A stretch of DNA of 64,000 bases from Sparassis latifolia (GCA_018466975.1 CM031559.1:3144854-3208853), one strand, 5' to 3'. Numbered from the stretch's first letter, positions 47,501-58,550 are shown. Program-made: numbers and translations. The notes: generated by a model not told the origin, from the letters alone.

Positions 47501-49097
47501 GCCGAAGAGCGATTCGCATGAACATGAGATCATAAACCAGACCCGACTCCAGATGATTTGCTTCAACCTGGATCGTTCGATTTCTACTCAATTCGGGAAG
47601 CCTGCCACGATCAAAGAGAACTAGTATGTCGATGCCTCAGCATATAAAGTATTATATCTTACCGTCTCCGTCCGTACAGCACTATACGGACATCGGAGAA
47701 TTGGTACAGACGGTCGCGATTCAATCATCCTGTGAGCTGGGCCGCCATCTGCGCGTCGATATATATCTGATGCTTTGTACTACGTTGTATGACGTCGGCC
47801 TCTGCGCTTACACTCAGATGTTACGGATAATGGGCTTCCATGAGGAAATCTTCTTTGACTCTACAGCACCGTTGGATCTCAATCAGGTAGCGTTCCGGCG
47901 TTTTATACCCCTTTGGACCGGTGCTGATGAGAATAGGCCATCGACTTCCACGAGGTTACGCTGCGTCACGACGAAGACATGACGAGGTACTTTGAGGATT
48001 GGACGCGGAGATTTAAGGAAGATTCCGATCTACAAGGTGTGGGTTGAACCTATGCCTATCTATAAGGTTCTTATCTGGGTTTTCAATTACACAGAGCCGG
48101 CTTACACTTTCCGCGCATCGCTGCTGCCATTGTCAGTTGTTCTGCTTTGCGCTACTGCATCGCCACTCACGAACGATGAGACAGCCTGACCAACTACTCA
48201 AGACTTGTCATGTATTCGTTTGGATTCCAGCAGGCCTTCAAACGTGGGATGCAGCCAGGCGATCAGGTTTTTCTAGACAAGGCTCGTTTTTATTTTATTT
48301 TAAGTTTGTTATCGCTGACCATAGCTATTCATGGGAATTCCAGTGCTTTCAATATGCGAAGTCCGTTGCCTTGTGCATGATCGAGTCGCTGTCCCCGGAA
48401 TATATGCGATACTCCCCTGATGGTGAAGTCAATTCAACTCGCATAAATGCCCTTTCGTTCATCTGTCTACAGGGCATTTCATCTTCGCATCATTCGAGTC
48501 CGCGTTTCTGCTCCAGGTGTGCTTCCCTCTGGCATTTCGGTGAACCGTGTATTGAATCCGTACCAGCTAGAGTTCGCAAACCTTATTGCGAATCAACAGA
48601 TGGCGGAGATTTTAGACGGAAAGTTGATCCAAAAGCTCAGTTCACGCGAGATTGCTATCGACATGCGCCACACGCCCAACCTACACGCCCGATTCCTTGC
48701 AGGACTGTTGAAGAAGTATCGTCGTGATGTTGCCGCAAGTGGCCGTCTCCATCCACAATCTCATTCCCAAGGCCCAGTAGCGCACGGATCCCATGGTGTA
48801 CATACGACGCATGCGTCACAGTCGCCTTCCGCTTCATCGTCTACCTCGTCACAGCCTATCTACCAAACTGGCCCTGCTCCGGGGGCGTGCCATGCTGCTC
48901 AGGATATCGTCACTAATCATGTAGATCCTACGGCGATGATGCAGCCAGGAGCAACGTACGAGGACGCAGCTCATCCAGCTGGAACGGGTCCTATGGACTA
49001 CAGCTCCGCTGACTTGGTAGAAAATTTGGGTGCCCTGCTCGCGCTCCAGAGTCCATCTTATTGGAATCACATGATGATGCCTGGGTGCGTGTCTTAG
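44588..49097 (+). CDS. Zn2Cys6 fungal-specific transcription factor
   Basis: The first in-frame ATG (44588) begins MSGAPPMWYDPDQAVVPYES; the long first exon is rich in Gln, Pro and His and has a basic patch (KGKDKSHRPKRPR). The zinc cluster is split between exons: GACKHCKKLK (45833-45862) and MKCTFPPGENMCNRCRGTGH followed by AC, giving C-x2-C-x6-C-x8-C-x2-C-x6-C. A coiled-coil-like helix follows (LLAQIRQKDAMIEK). The middle region (fungal_trans, PF04082) includes EILVHGLVTP, VCAIASRYYEPKSEIYPIA, YGVPARRWEEDHSWLYIGLA, QMICFNLDRS, LCAYTQMLRIMGFHEEIF and IAIDMRHTPNLHARFLAGLL. The tail is Ser/Pro-rich. One intron (47732-47787) lacks an AG acceptor, and the exon 1-2 junction does not keep phase, so function is uncertain. 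Target genes are unknown. Confidence 0.75.
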
Positions 49098-49344
49098 TAG
49101 ACATGATGTCTGGGTGTTCATCTGCGATCAGGTATTCGTGCCGAAAAGCCCGCCGAACATGGCGCACGAAGACTTCTTCATTGCAGTATAAGGCCTCAAC
49201 GGCTTCAGCAATTTCCAGACGGCACCGCTTCTGCATGGCTAATACATACGCCGCCTCGCTTTTTCTCGCTCTCGTTTCTTGTATTCTTGAGGAACATGCC
49301 TGTTCGACGACTTTGACGATGCACTCGTCGGTGTATCCTAGCAT
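48991..49344 (-). CDS. Helical charged peptide of unknown function
   Basis: From an ATG at 49344 the frame reads DECIVKVVEQACSSRI, SEAAYVLAMQKRCRLEIAEA, then EALYCNEEVFVRHVRRAF and HEYLIADEH. The helical, charged character is more protein-like than the opposite strand. It overlaps the 3' end of the transcription factor by about 100 bp and sits just downstream of the DUF455 pseudogene on the same strand. It could be a small gene, a last exon, or a chance frame. No family is recognised. Confidence 0.3.
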   Translation of the reverse strand: MLGYTDECIVKVVEQACSSRIQETRARKSEAAYVLAMQKRCRLEIAEAVEALYCNEEVFVRHVRRAFRHEYLIADEHPDIMSTKTRTQASSCDSNKMDSGARAGHPNFLPSQRSCSP

Positions 49345-49489
49345 ACCAAACTGTTTGTTTGTAGTTGTAGATGTGACTGTTTCATAGGTGTCCCTCCCTC
49401 TGGATGATAATGCGAAGGTTATAGACCCGATATTTCAAGTCAAATACACGGCCAGGATATACAGACATCCGAAGTTCCGAAATTCGATG

Positions 49490-50495
49490 CTAATCAATCG
49501 GCAGGTCGCCTGTGAGATAGAAATCCGGTGTCAGCCCCGCGATACCGCGAGCCTCCATGTTGAACGGCCCCTTCACTTCGGCTTTCCAACACCTTCGGAC
49601 ATCCTGCCTGAACGTCTGCGTGGGGTCGACGCCTTGCTGTGCGCATATCCAGGTAAATCACCGGTGTCCGGAGGCGACGTGCGTCACCTCATCTTGGTGT
49701 ATGATTTCCAGTGCTCTTACGCTCTCCAGGTCATCCGCGCGCCTGAACTTCTCGATCGTCCCCGGATTCACGTCCAGTCCATGAGCTTCATCATGATGTA
49801 CCATGTGGATTATTGCCAACCGCGCACGCAGTGAAGAGAAGGTGACACTTGCGGAACTCCACAGGGCAGCGTGGACGGGAAGGGAGCCGTACGGCGTGCT
49901 TGGCGAAATCACGGCGAGTCGAGCAACGAGGAGGGAGAAATGCTTGGACTCGTTAAGCGCCATCTTGCTAAAATCGGAGAAGGCTGGCGGCAGGTCAGGG
50001 TGGTCAGGGCCGAAGCGAGCAAGGATGTCCCATCTGTGGCGTCTCCAGGAGTAAGGACCAGCGGAACGAAGATAATGGGTGTTTACGCCAAATCAATTCT
50101 GCGCGAGAGCCCCGTTACATCGATTTCAGCCTTGCGTCGTCGATTAAACGAAGACAGCACTTACCGCCCACTGTTCCACATTGGCCAATGCGTGTAGCAG
50201 CATGACTTTGTTCTTTCGGCCTTTCTTGGGTCTACGAGATTGTTTGTGTATGAATTGTGGCGGGGCGGAACGCCTGGCGGTTGAGGGGCCGCAGACGAGC
50301 GATAGCGGATAGATTTTAGTTAGCCTATTCTGAACAAGTGCACAGCAAGTTTCGTTCGTTAGACCTGTGAGGTGATGTTACACTTACTCACAAGCAACGG
50401 GCCAGATCATTTGTGAAAAAAAAACCTACCTTCATGGCTGGATCTTTAGTGTTCAGAATGAGAATCGCCCACTGCATGAGAGTTGACGGCGCTCC
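49490..50495 (-). pseudogene. Broken DUF455 (MiaE-like ferritin fold) gene
   Basis: Landmarks of DUF455 (PF04305) appear on the minus strand: STLMQWAILILNTKDPAMK, RHNSYTNNLVDPRKA, NKVMLLHALANVEQWA, WDILARFGPDHPDLP, MALNESKHFSLLVARLAVI, YGSLPVHAALWSSASV, HGLDVNPGTIEKFRRA, ALEIIHQDEVTHVASGHR and, after the stop, FTWICAQQGVDPTQTFRQ and GPFNMEARGIAGLTPDFYL. The Glu/His pattern fits its predicted di-iron ferritin-like fold; the cellular role is not established. Lesions: a TGG at the conserved GHRWFTW is TGA (49658-49660); one base is missing between PRKA and NKVM; and one base is extra next to the micro-exon encoding IDLA. It is probably dead in this location. Confidence 0.72.
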
Positions 50496-51083
50496 TTCGG
50501 TAGACACGAACCCTTCCGGCTGCACTTGTGAGAGCCGATTCCAACAGGGGAGAAATTGGGATAATAGATCTGCGCAAATGTAAATTCGATACACGATCGA
50601 CACCAATCGGAGGAACGTGCACAGGTGAAATATTTCTGATAGTGTGTGCCCTCGGCCGTACAAGGATGTCCTCCCGAATAACGGTAGCAGGGTCATCGAA
50701 GCTACAGGCTCTGCAGAGGAATGAGACTCGATTGAGGATGTTTGTGAAGGGAATAACGAGCACCATGATCCAGTAACACTGCAGTGTCGTTGAATTCAGA
50801 GGGCACGATTGTGCGAGCCCTCGCCTAAGGTACCATCGAGGGCGTCGTGGAGCACCAAAAATGCAGACTGGATTGAGAAAGAGGTATTGCACAAACTCAC
50901 TAGAACGAAACTCCTTCCACAGTGCAGAAGAACGGTAAACATTACAAAAAAGCGACTTAGACTACGAAACATTCGTCTCCAGAGGAGATGATTCAAAGGA
51001 CAGCGGGCTCCGCAGCCGGTCTTCCCGCAATTCATATAGACTATAGCAATTTCCAGTCCTGCTCCAGATCTGACGGATGATAA
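50496..51083. other. No supported gene
   Basis: The minus strand shows hydrophobic runs (MFRSLSRFFVMFTVLLHC and MVLVIPFTNILNRVSF) that may belong to a degenerate membrane protein or an upstream part of the DUF455 region, but frames do not join convincingly. Confidence 0.25.
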
Positions 51084-52557
51084 TCAGGCGGGACCAGGTC
51101 TACACGAACATGGAAGACACCGAATAATACGCTTGATGAGCATATGACCTCCCAAGGACAAGCGCAACGCACCATGAACATCTACCATCGGGTTCACTAG
51201 GCGGTCAAAGTCGCACGCAGGATTGTGCGTGTACGTGCGTATTCGGCTGCCCACCTCCGTGGGGATCAGTTCCAGCGTCTGAACAGGCCCAGTACGTGTC
51301 ACCTGCCACCAGAGTGAGTCGCCAACGACCTTATGTTCACGCACCATACCGACATGCACGGACACGAGTGACGCACTAGGAATACGCCACGCGAGGGATC
51401 TCGCAAAGGCCTCCGCATCAAGCTTGTAACCCAACAGGCACACATAAACCATAAACTGCTACTGGCTGCAGGAAAGCAAGGTCTTGAATTGTTGTAGGCT
51501 GAAGAGCAGACGAGCGGTCCGAATTAAAACCTACACTCGTTGCATTTAGACTAGGCAAGTTCACATGGAGGAGTTCCAAACACTTGACGGTCCACGGTAC
51601 AGAAAATGGGCTCGTCCAAAAGCTACCTCGACAGAGCAAGGACAAGGTGTTCGGGCCGTGTGGCATGTGGTTGAGGTCTCGTAAGTCATACTCGAGCCAG
51701 TGTACATGCTCGATAATCTGGTAGACAAGGTGGTCGACATTGCGCAAGGACAGGCGATCCAGCTTAGACCACAGACCGGGCAACTCCTTCAACTCTCTCT
51801 TGGGGCAAAAGATGTCGCTCAGGTGCACGGCACGCACACTCGGGAATGCGTGCGCAAAGAGCGGTAAAGCATCACCGTAAACAGATCCGACGGAGAGAAC
51901 GCGTACGGTGCGCCATTTCCGAGCCCACCTGCCGAGGACTCTGGCTGTATCATCCCTATAACGGCCATGGAAAGAGAACTCCTCAGGCTGGAGATTCGAG
52001 GGGATGATGCTCATCGTAAATTTGATGTCATGGAGCATCGAAATTTCGAGCCTGCGAGGCTTGGACCGTAGCTGGGACAGCACGGTAAGTGCAGTGTCGC
52101 CGATGTCATCCAGCGTTATGTCTTCGAGATAGGAGAGGTTTGCGAGCGCGTTTGCAAGGCGGCTGTCAGCGAGGATGATTTCGGCGCAAGACAGAGCAAT
52201 GCAGCGCAATTTGGTAGCGTGCTCAAGGGTACGTGCAAAAGCCGCGCAAATCAAGTCGCCGTTGGCAATGTGCCAGACGTCGTCTGGGAATTTGTATGCC
52301 CAATGACCGACCGCCAGAGAGCGCATGGAAGATACGCGAGCAGGTCCTTTTGCTACAAAGTAGCAGAATGTAAGGCATCTCCAGGGACCGTTTAGTCTTA
52401 CGTCCAAAGTGGCTTGGCGTATGGCGATGGAGTACAGACCGCGGGCGGTCGCTGAGAGCCTGAGCGCATCGGCAGAGGACAGGAGGGAGACGATGGTATC
52501 GAGTACATCCAGGTTGAGGTCGACAAGGCTCATCGTCGATGATATTGTCCGCGACAT
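51084..52557 (-). CDS. F-box/LRR-like protein, one frameshift
   Basis: The ATG at 52557 leads to a degenerate F-box: LVDLNLDVLDTIVSLLSSAD then ALRLSATARGLYSIAIRQ. Leucine-rich repeat-like segments follow (residues about 60-350), for example CIALSCAEIILADSRLANAL and LDRLSLRNVDHLVYQIIEH. Frame 1 ends at 51418; removing one base from the AAA at 51453-51455 joins LQPVAVMVYVCLLGYKLDAEAF in frame with the rest, which ends at 51084 after about 490 residues. F-box proteins link substrates to SCF ubiquitin ligases through Skp1, and mushroom genomes have hundreds of this kind; their targets are unknown. Apart from the single indel it reads as a complete gene. Confidence 0.68.
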
Positions 52558-54509
52558 ACCTTTGACGATACAATTAGATTAGGCTGCAGCACCGTAGCTG
52601 TTCGGTCGGCAGCTCTGTCGTCGACTGTCGACCAAGAGGCTGAGCATTCGGCATCGGCCCGCCGGCCAGTGACGTTCCGACGTGGAAGCTTAACCTACAC
52701 CCTCTTTGATGAATAGTACTCATGAGAAGTTTACATTTCCGTCCTCGATGTTTTCGAAGTTGCTGGCGGCACCGCGCTTGCCTAAGCTTGAGGAGCTAAC
52801 GTTCTGAACCCTGTCTCGCTACACGTCCAGACACGCCCTGCTCACGGTTTGTATTTCGTGTCTGACGGACCACCTGAATAGAAGGAGACGGAACTCTGGC
52901 ACCCGAAGTCTATGACTGCCTGCAGACGGGCACGTCGCAACCTCTGCGGTGAGTACAGCCACATGTAGTCCATCATTCTCTCCTTCCAAACGGTTGAACG
53001 ATGGAACTGGCTCGTGCGGTGCAGTTCCTAAAGCCCTTTTTGCGCGTGCGGTCTCTGTGAATAATACGCTCTTTTGGTGGATGAGTTCGCATCCATGATG
53101 CAGAGTGTAGTTCTGACGGGTTCCAACATCCAAAGATGCGCACGCCGCAGGTTCATGCGTGATCGCGCATGTGCGCATTTTGCATTCGACCAAAGTTCTC
53201 TTCCGCGCGACCGTTGAGTTCGGGAACGTGTCCGTCGATGCGCCCTCTTCGCGCAGTATTTTCACCCGAACTTCTTTTGGGACACGGAGCTATTCCTTTG
53301 GAGCGTCGATTAGGAGGTGCGAACCGGCTTGTTAACACTTCCTCCACATTGAAGATCTAGCAAATTGGCTCGGTGTGCGTCAACTCACCTCTTTCCCATC
53401 TACTAGTGTCTGGTTTAAGTTGGGATATACTTTCCTCCCTCGCAACTCAAAAATTGAGCATTCCGCGACATGACGCTATACACCGTGGCGAAACCACGAC
53501 ATCTGCACCTTTCCCCTTTGCTGTCTTCTCTCATGTTCTGCGAACTCGATTTAGGGTCGGGGGCTCGATGGGACCTACCGCTTTGTTACTGATCTCTATC
53601 GCGCCTTATGCCGCCATTGTCGAAATCCTCTCGCGAAGCCTTTTTCGACATGCGGCGACTTAGATTCTTGTGCGGTGCCATTTTGGGATTCTGTGACACG
53701 GGCAATCGAATATTTATCTCCTCGCAGAGTCTGCTCCGCAAGTCAATGTTCCGGATGTCTTACGAACTCAATATTTTGTCTCCCTGCGGCGCTAATGCAG
53801 CGAGCCTCTCATCTTCTGATTTGTCCACGTTCACGCACCCCTGGTACATCGAACGTTTGGTGACCGTACAGGATCATAACGATTCAATGGACATACGCCA
53901 GGTGAACATCGGTAGCCGTCGTCCCTCCTCAGGGGAGCAGGCGCGCGTTCCTCCGGGATCGATATTTGAATGTCCCGCGGGCGTCGTCCAGTTATTTGAG
54001 TTCGCGATTGCACGTCGATGCCGTCTTGCGTGCTGTGTGGAGGCCGCAGAGCTCGCCGTCTTCACATCTGTTGCGCGTAAATCTCGATGTGGGCCAGCAC
54101 CATCACCATGGACATTTCTTCGCCCTCCGGGTCGGCATTTTGCCTGCGGCACCCATGTGATGACGGCTGTATCCAAATGCATGCGCACTCAGCTGAAGAT
54201 ATAGCATGATGCATTGCCGTCGGCCAACGTGTGCCGGTCTCCTTGTGCAGGCACGTCGGTCTCTTCGAGCGGTTGGTCACTGGTAGTTGGAGGTTGAGGG
54301 AGGTGGAGAGGTGCTTGTCGAGCAATGTCGCACGTGGTAGACAGAAAGAAATCAGATGTATTTCACGTAGATGGCATAGTCTACAAAAGTTGAAACGGAA
54401 GGTGGGGAACTCATTCGCATGGCAATCTCTTCAGTATCAACCACACCGCATGGTCGCCCAACACCCCCGCTTTGTATGATTCCAGTGAACGGCGAGCACG
54501 AACGTATCT
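52558..54509. other. Interval with F-box/LRR debris
   Basis: On the plus strand near 52750-52800 the sequence reads LLAAPRLPKLEELTF, typical of these F-box/LRR proteins, followed by a stop. Further frames at 53600-54200 show no clear motif. I read this as remains of at least one further F-box gene on the plus strand, now beyond reconstruction. Confidence 0.35.
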
Positions 54510-55046
54510 CTAGGAGGTCTCGAGTAGATCTGCCGCCGCCCTATTCCTAGCACTCACCTTCACTTGATGATCGACGATCGTCAACAACAGCCCGAGCGAG
54601 ACGCCCGCAGTTGCGCCACGAACACTCTCCTCCGGGACGCGCGGCAACTCAGCCTCATTCAAACCCTGCTCGGCACTCGTAGCAGCAGCGGGCAATGGCA
54701 AGGGCGCAGGAGGAGTGGCATCGAGTCTGCACGAAATCTCATGAGTGGCATGAATACGCAAGAAAAAGCTGGCGAGACGGATACAGCACTTCCCCAGGGT
54801 TCGTTTGTCTTCTGCAATGTCCAGGTGGCCAGAGATCTCGTGGAGGATATCTTCTGTCTGGAGAGCTCGATGAGGTTCAGACGGCGGCTGCGAAAGTTCA
54901 GCAGGTCCATGAGATGAGCTAGCCACAGAATCCTCTGGATGATCTTGCTGTCCATGCATTGAAGGATTCTGTCGGACGTCAAGATCGCATTCGCACATGA
55001 CTTGAGGAACTGAGGACATGGTCGTCTTGAACTTTGACTCGTGCAA
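54510..55046 (-). pseudogene. F-box gene fragment
   Basis: A frame on the minus strand contains QTEDILHEISGHLDIAED followed by KRTLGKC, matching the start of an F-box (compare ADDIVQTIFSHLSPFYNG at the next locus). The rest of the frame, Ala/Leu/Glu-rich, does not look like the usual downstream LRR region. It therefore seems to be a truncated or rearranged F-box gene, though a short intact protein cannot be excluded. Confidence 0.4.
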
Positions 55047-55208
55047 CTCGAGCCAAAGAAATACTGTACGTCACGATCACGTGCAATTCATTCCATCGTG
55101 GCCAACAGCCGGCCACGAACTGTGACAATGGATGGGATAAAGGTAGCTTGATACAACGGACAATACACGAGAACGGAGAATACACGCCAATCACGGTGCA
55201 ATACAACA

Positions 55209-57213
55209 CTAAAATCCCAGACAAATACGCACCAACAAAATCACCGACAAAACGACAGCCAATCTCAACCACGCGGATTCCCTCCTAGGAACCGCAGAGG
55301 CCGGGGAAATGTCACAGCGCCGAACCCACATTATAAACAGTGCACCAAGAAATGCAAGACAAACATACTTCAAATCGGTCTTCTTGCTTAGAAGAGCGCT
55401 AACACGCTGACAGAGGGACGGAAGAGAGGTCATAGGCGCACCGCCAATAGGAGGGATCTCCACAAAATTGTACGGATACAGCGGAAGGACGCTCGACAGG
55501 CTGCGCAGTCAGAGGCGGGGCAAGAGGCACAAGCACCGTCCCGAATACTATATGGTGTTAGCCATCCATCTAAATGCAAAACCAAAAATGCCAGCTGGCT
55601 TACTTTGCGATATGTCGCGCTCCCACACATCCTGCAGTGGTCCAACAGGCGGAAGTCCACTGCAAGGGGGATCAAAATTCGATTAGGGAACTTATGGTCC
55701 ACGAACAGCGCCATCAGACAGACATTCCTTGCCTCGACCATAATTCCACCCTTCGGGTCGTACTTGAACGAAAGGCTCGTCACGGTCCGGCGAGGGACCT
55801 GCTAGAATATCCGACCGCAGAATGGTAGGCTCAGCAACTACACGGGGGATCGCCAGGGTGTGCAAGTGTGGACAGTGCACGGCAAAGGCTGCGAGTGAGA
55901 AAACGGACGGTGCATCTATCTCGAGTTCATCATGATATGTCAGAGTCAGTGACTTCAGACCAGTCCACGCAGAAGCCATTTCCTGAATATCGTCGCCAGT
56001 AAGCCACAGCGGAACACGGACGTCCATCTCGAGAGATTCGAGACGACTGGAGGAGTGGCAACAGCGCATCCATCACGCGCGCCCGGGGCTTATTCAGGAC
56101 GTAGCAGTGTTTGATGTCGACAACACGGAGGGAGGATCTGAGCTGAGTGCTCAGCACTTCGATGAACGCACGACAGAGCGGCCATACGTCCGAAGCAAAC
56201 GCAAGGCGTTGCACATCAATTTTGACCGTGTGCAGCCGAGATGCGGAGAGAGCTCCGAAGAACCAGGCAAGATACGATGGGTGTCCACCAACATCAAGAT
56301 ATTGCAGAGCGCCGAAGGTATAAGAAACTACATCGCCTTGTGCATCTCGAAGTGTGGTACGCAGACCCTTGAGCACCTTCATACCAGTCAGAACCCTCAG
56401 ATCCGAAGGCGAGACGTGGGCGGATTCAACACACAGCTCCTCAACCCTGCTGAACGAGACGATACTCTCCAGAAGCGAGAATGCAGCGGACCAGCGACAG
56501 TCAGTGCGCGCAAAGGGGAAGCTTGCTGCGTCAGAGGATCGACGTTTGCAGTGAGAAGCTGTGTAACTGAGGGAAAGGCGATAGCAGGCCATTCTCGCGT
56601 GGCTGTCGTGTGCTCTATCATGGTCTGAAGGGCGGCGAGCCCTGGTGGCGAAAAAGAGGAGCATCGGGGCAGCGCTGGTGATGGAAGATATTAAAATCTC
56701 ACTCAGGAACGGGAATATGCGCTGGTCTGCCACACAACGAGCGAGCATGGGTTTGATTTCCATAGAAATGTCCATAAGACATAGCGAATGCACGCGGCGG
56801 GCGTAGGCAAGGAACCGCACCCAGCTCTCATCGCTCACGATAGTTTCCACAGCAAACTACAGAATGAACAGCGAGTTATAAGAAACCGGGTATCGATGTT
56901 GGGGCATAACACATACACATCGACACACGAGCTGATCACATGGGTTGTCCAAGAACAGTGATCTCTCCAGGAGCTTCAACTGAGGCACGATGCTCCCCAA
57001 CTCCCTCCACAGGACATCGAGCGCAAGATCGCAGAAGTCTTTGCACACCCGAGCTAGGTAGGCCAGAGTCCTCCCGTTGTAGAACGGGCTGAGATGACTG
57101 AAGATCGTTTGCACGATGTCATCTGCTTCGAGTGCGCGAGATTGCATGGGCGTCGCGGCGACGACGCGGCCGTCCACTTCTTCCAAACTGCGGCCAAATT
57201 TCGTGGAGAACAT
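55209..57213 (-). pseudogene. F-box/LRR-like gene with several frameshifts
   Basis: The start at 57213 gives MFSTKFGRSLEEVDGR, then an F-box: ALEADDIVQTIFSHLSPFYN and RTLAYLARVCKDFCDLALDV, DVLWRELGSIVPQLKLL. An intron (about 56930-56860) leads to FAVETIVSDESWVRFLAYAR and an LRR-like body. The frame then slips at least three times: at the A5 run at 56650-56654, again near 56465, and near 56040, with homologous peptides resuming each time (GLAALQTMIEHTTATREWPA; SIVSFSRVEELCVESAHVSP; RLESLEMDVRVPLWLTGDD). The 3' end includes a hydrophobic stretch (YVCLAFLGALFIMW) in a possible last exon. Same family as the genes on either side. Broken as read. Confidence 0.6.
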
Positions 57214-57497
57214 AGTACAGTAGCCTTCACGAGCAGTTGTTGACCTAGGCGATAAATGCGAGGAAAGTCCAGACGCGATGGAGATGCCGGTGAAGCTTGA
57301 CGAAGAGGAATGAAGGACAAGTTTCAAGTTCAAGCTTCATAATTAGATAAAGCGCCTCTGCATACCAGGCAAGAGTAGATAAATACACCGAGGAACAGGT
57401 AAACGCGAGGTCAGTAGAATCACCATCGTGCACAAACCAGCAGAGACACGACAATAAAGAACAAGCCATGCGCACCTAAACCGAAGTCAAACCAATG
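57214..57497. other. Intergenic region between F-box genes
   Basis: Less than 300 bp, no gene seen. It probably holds the promoter of the gene starting at 57213 and the 3' UTR of the truncated F-box gene to its right. Confidence 0.3.
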
Positions 57498-58550
57498 TTA
57501 ATAGCGGCCGGAACCCACCATGCGCACGATATTAAAGAGAACGTAGTAAACCGTGCGCATGCTCACCAAAGACTGCCGATAATAGTGGACTGACATGGAC
57601 CGACGAGCGACCACAGGCAGCGGCAGACTGTCCGACGCTGCAACCTGCGGAGCGTTCTCCAGGCCGTCGCGTATCCTCTGCCTCGCACGCGCAAGAATCT
57701 CCACCATGCGATGAAAGTAGTGCGCTATAGGGGCGACGACGCGCTCACACGTCGGATTATCGCAGTCAAAGTCAACCTCCGCATCGGGAAACGTCTGATA
57801 GATGAAATTCGCGGCCTGCAGCGCGTTCAGGACGCCTACAGGAGTCGGGTCCCGGGGCATATCATACTCGAACGTCAGATACTCCAAGCCGTGCGCGGGC
57901 ACATCTTGCAGTTGTGTGCGCACATCGCCGCTGGCACGGGAGGATGAGCACCGGCAGGCCAAACACGGGATGGCGAGCTCGCGCAGACGCGGACACTTGC
58001 GTGCGAAATGTCCCAGGGAGAATACGCTGGGCATCCCATCATTGGATCGCAGAGGCCATTGCAGCTCGAGCACTTCCAGGCGCGGGAACGCGGTGGCTAT
58101 GGCGCAGACATCTACGTCGGACAGCACCAGCGGGAAGCAAATGTTCACGGAGAGGTTCGCGAGTGCAGAGAGCAGCAGGATTGCCCCGAGCAGATCCACA
58201 AAATGAGCAGAAGGAGTGTTGGCCCTGTCATCGAAAGAACGGGCGTCAATCTTGAGTGTGCAAAGGGTCGAGCGGAGTGAAGCAGGGAGCATCTCGAGAG
58301 TCTCCGAGAAGCTATTCAAGAAATGTAAGTCCTTGCAATATGAAAGCCGGATCGTCAACGAGTTCAGCCACGGCACCGAGAGGTTCCGAAACAATTTGAA
58401 GAGGCCCCTTGGGTCACCTGCGATGTCCAAACTCTCTAGGTTGCGGAATGCAAACGGTCGATTGAGTGGCGGATACCCAAGGAACGCGAAACGGAGATCG
58501 CGTAGCCTCTTCACTCTAGCTAGGTTTTGCAGCCAGAGGGCCGCAGGCAT
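57498..58550 (-). CDS. F-box/LRR-family protein lacking its F-box, cut by repeats
   Basis: An uninterrupted 350-codon frame has the LRR-like body of this family: ESLDIAGDPRGLFKLFRNLS, TLEMLPASLRSTLCTLKIDA, PRLEVLELQWPLRS, and CPRLRELAIPCLAC. It ends with VARRSMSVHYYRQSLVSMRT and a hydrophobic VYYVLFNIV. The sister genes carry 100-150 more residues at the N-terminus, including the F-box. Here the next bases upstream (58551 on) are an exon junction or the start of repetitive subtelomeric DNA. Either the first exon has been replaced by repeats or a very long intron is present, which is unlikely. Expression would give a protein unable to bind Skp1. Confidence 0.65.
   Translation of the reverse strand: MPAALWLQNLARVKRLRDLRFAFLGYPPLNRPFAFRNLESLDIAGDPRGLFKLFRNLSVPWLNSLTIRLSYCKDLHFLNSFSETLEMLPASLRSTLCTLKIDARSFDDRANTPSAHFVDLLGAILLLSALANLSVNICFPLVLSDVDVCAIATAFPRLEVLELQWPLRSNDGMPSVFSLGHFARKCPRLRELAIPCLACRCSSSRASGDVRTQLQDVPAHGLEYLTFEYDMPRDPTPVGVLNALQAANFIYQTFPDAEVDFDCDNPTCERVVAPIAHYFHRMVEILARARQRIRDGLENAPQVAASDSLPLPVVARRSMSVHYYRQSLVSMRTVYYVLFNIVRMVGSGRY

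Noticed and set aside
49061..49387. Continuation of the transcription factor beyond 49097 on the plus strand
   Set aside because: The plus frame is unlike the family C-terminus, and the minus strand looks more protein-like. I ended the gene at the TAG at 49095-49097, though a further small exon is possible.
40938..49660. UGA read as tryptophan in the nuclear code of this organism
   Set aside because: Three conserved Trp positions are TGA, but the transporter, Crinkler and other genes use TGG for Trp throughout, and TGA serves as a clean terminator (for example 9912-9914). Local decay or error explains the data better.
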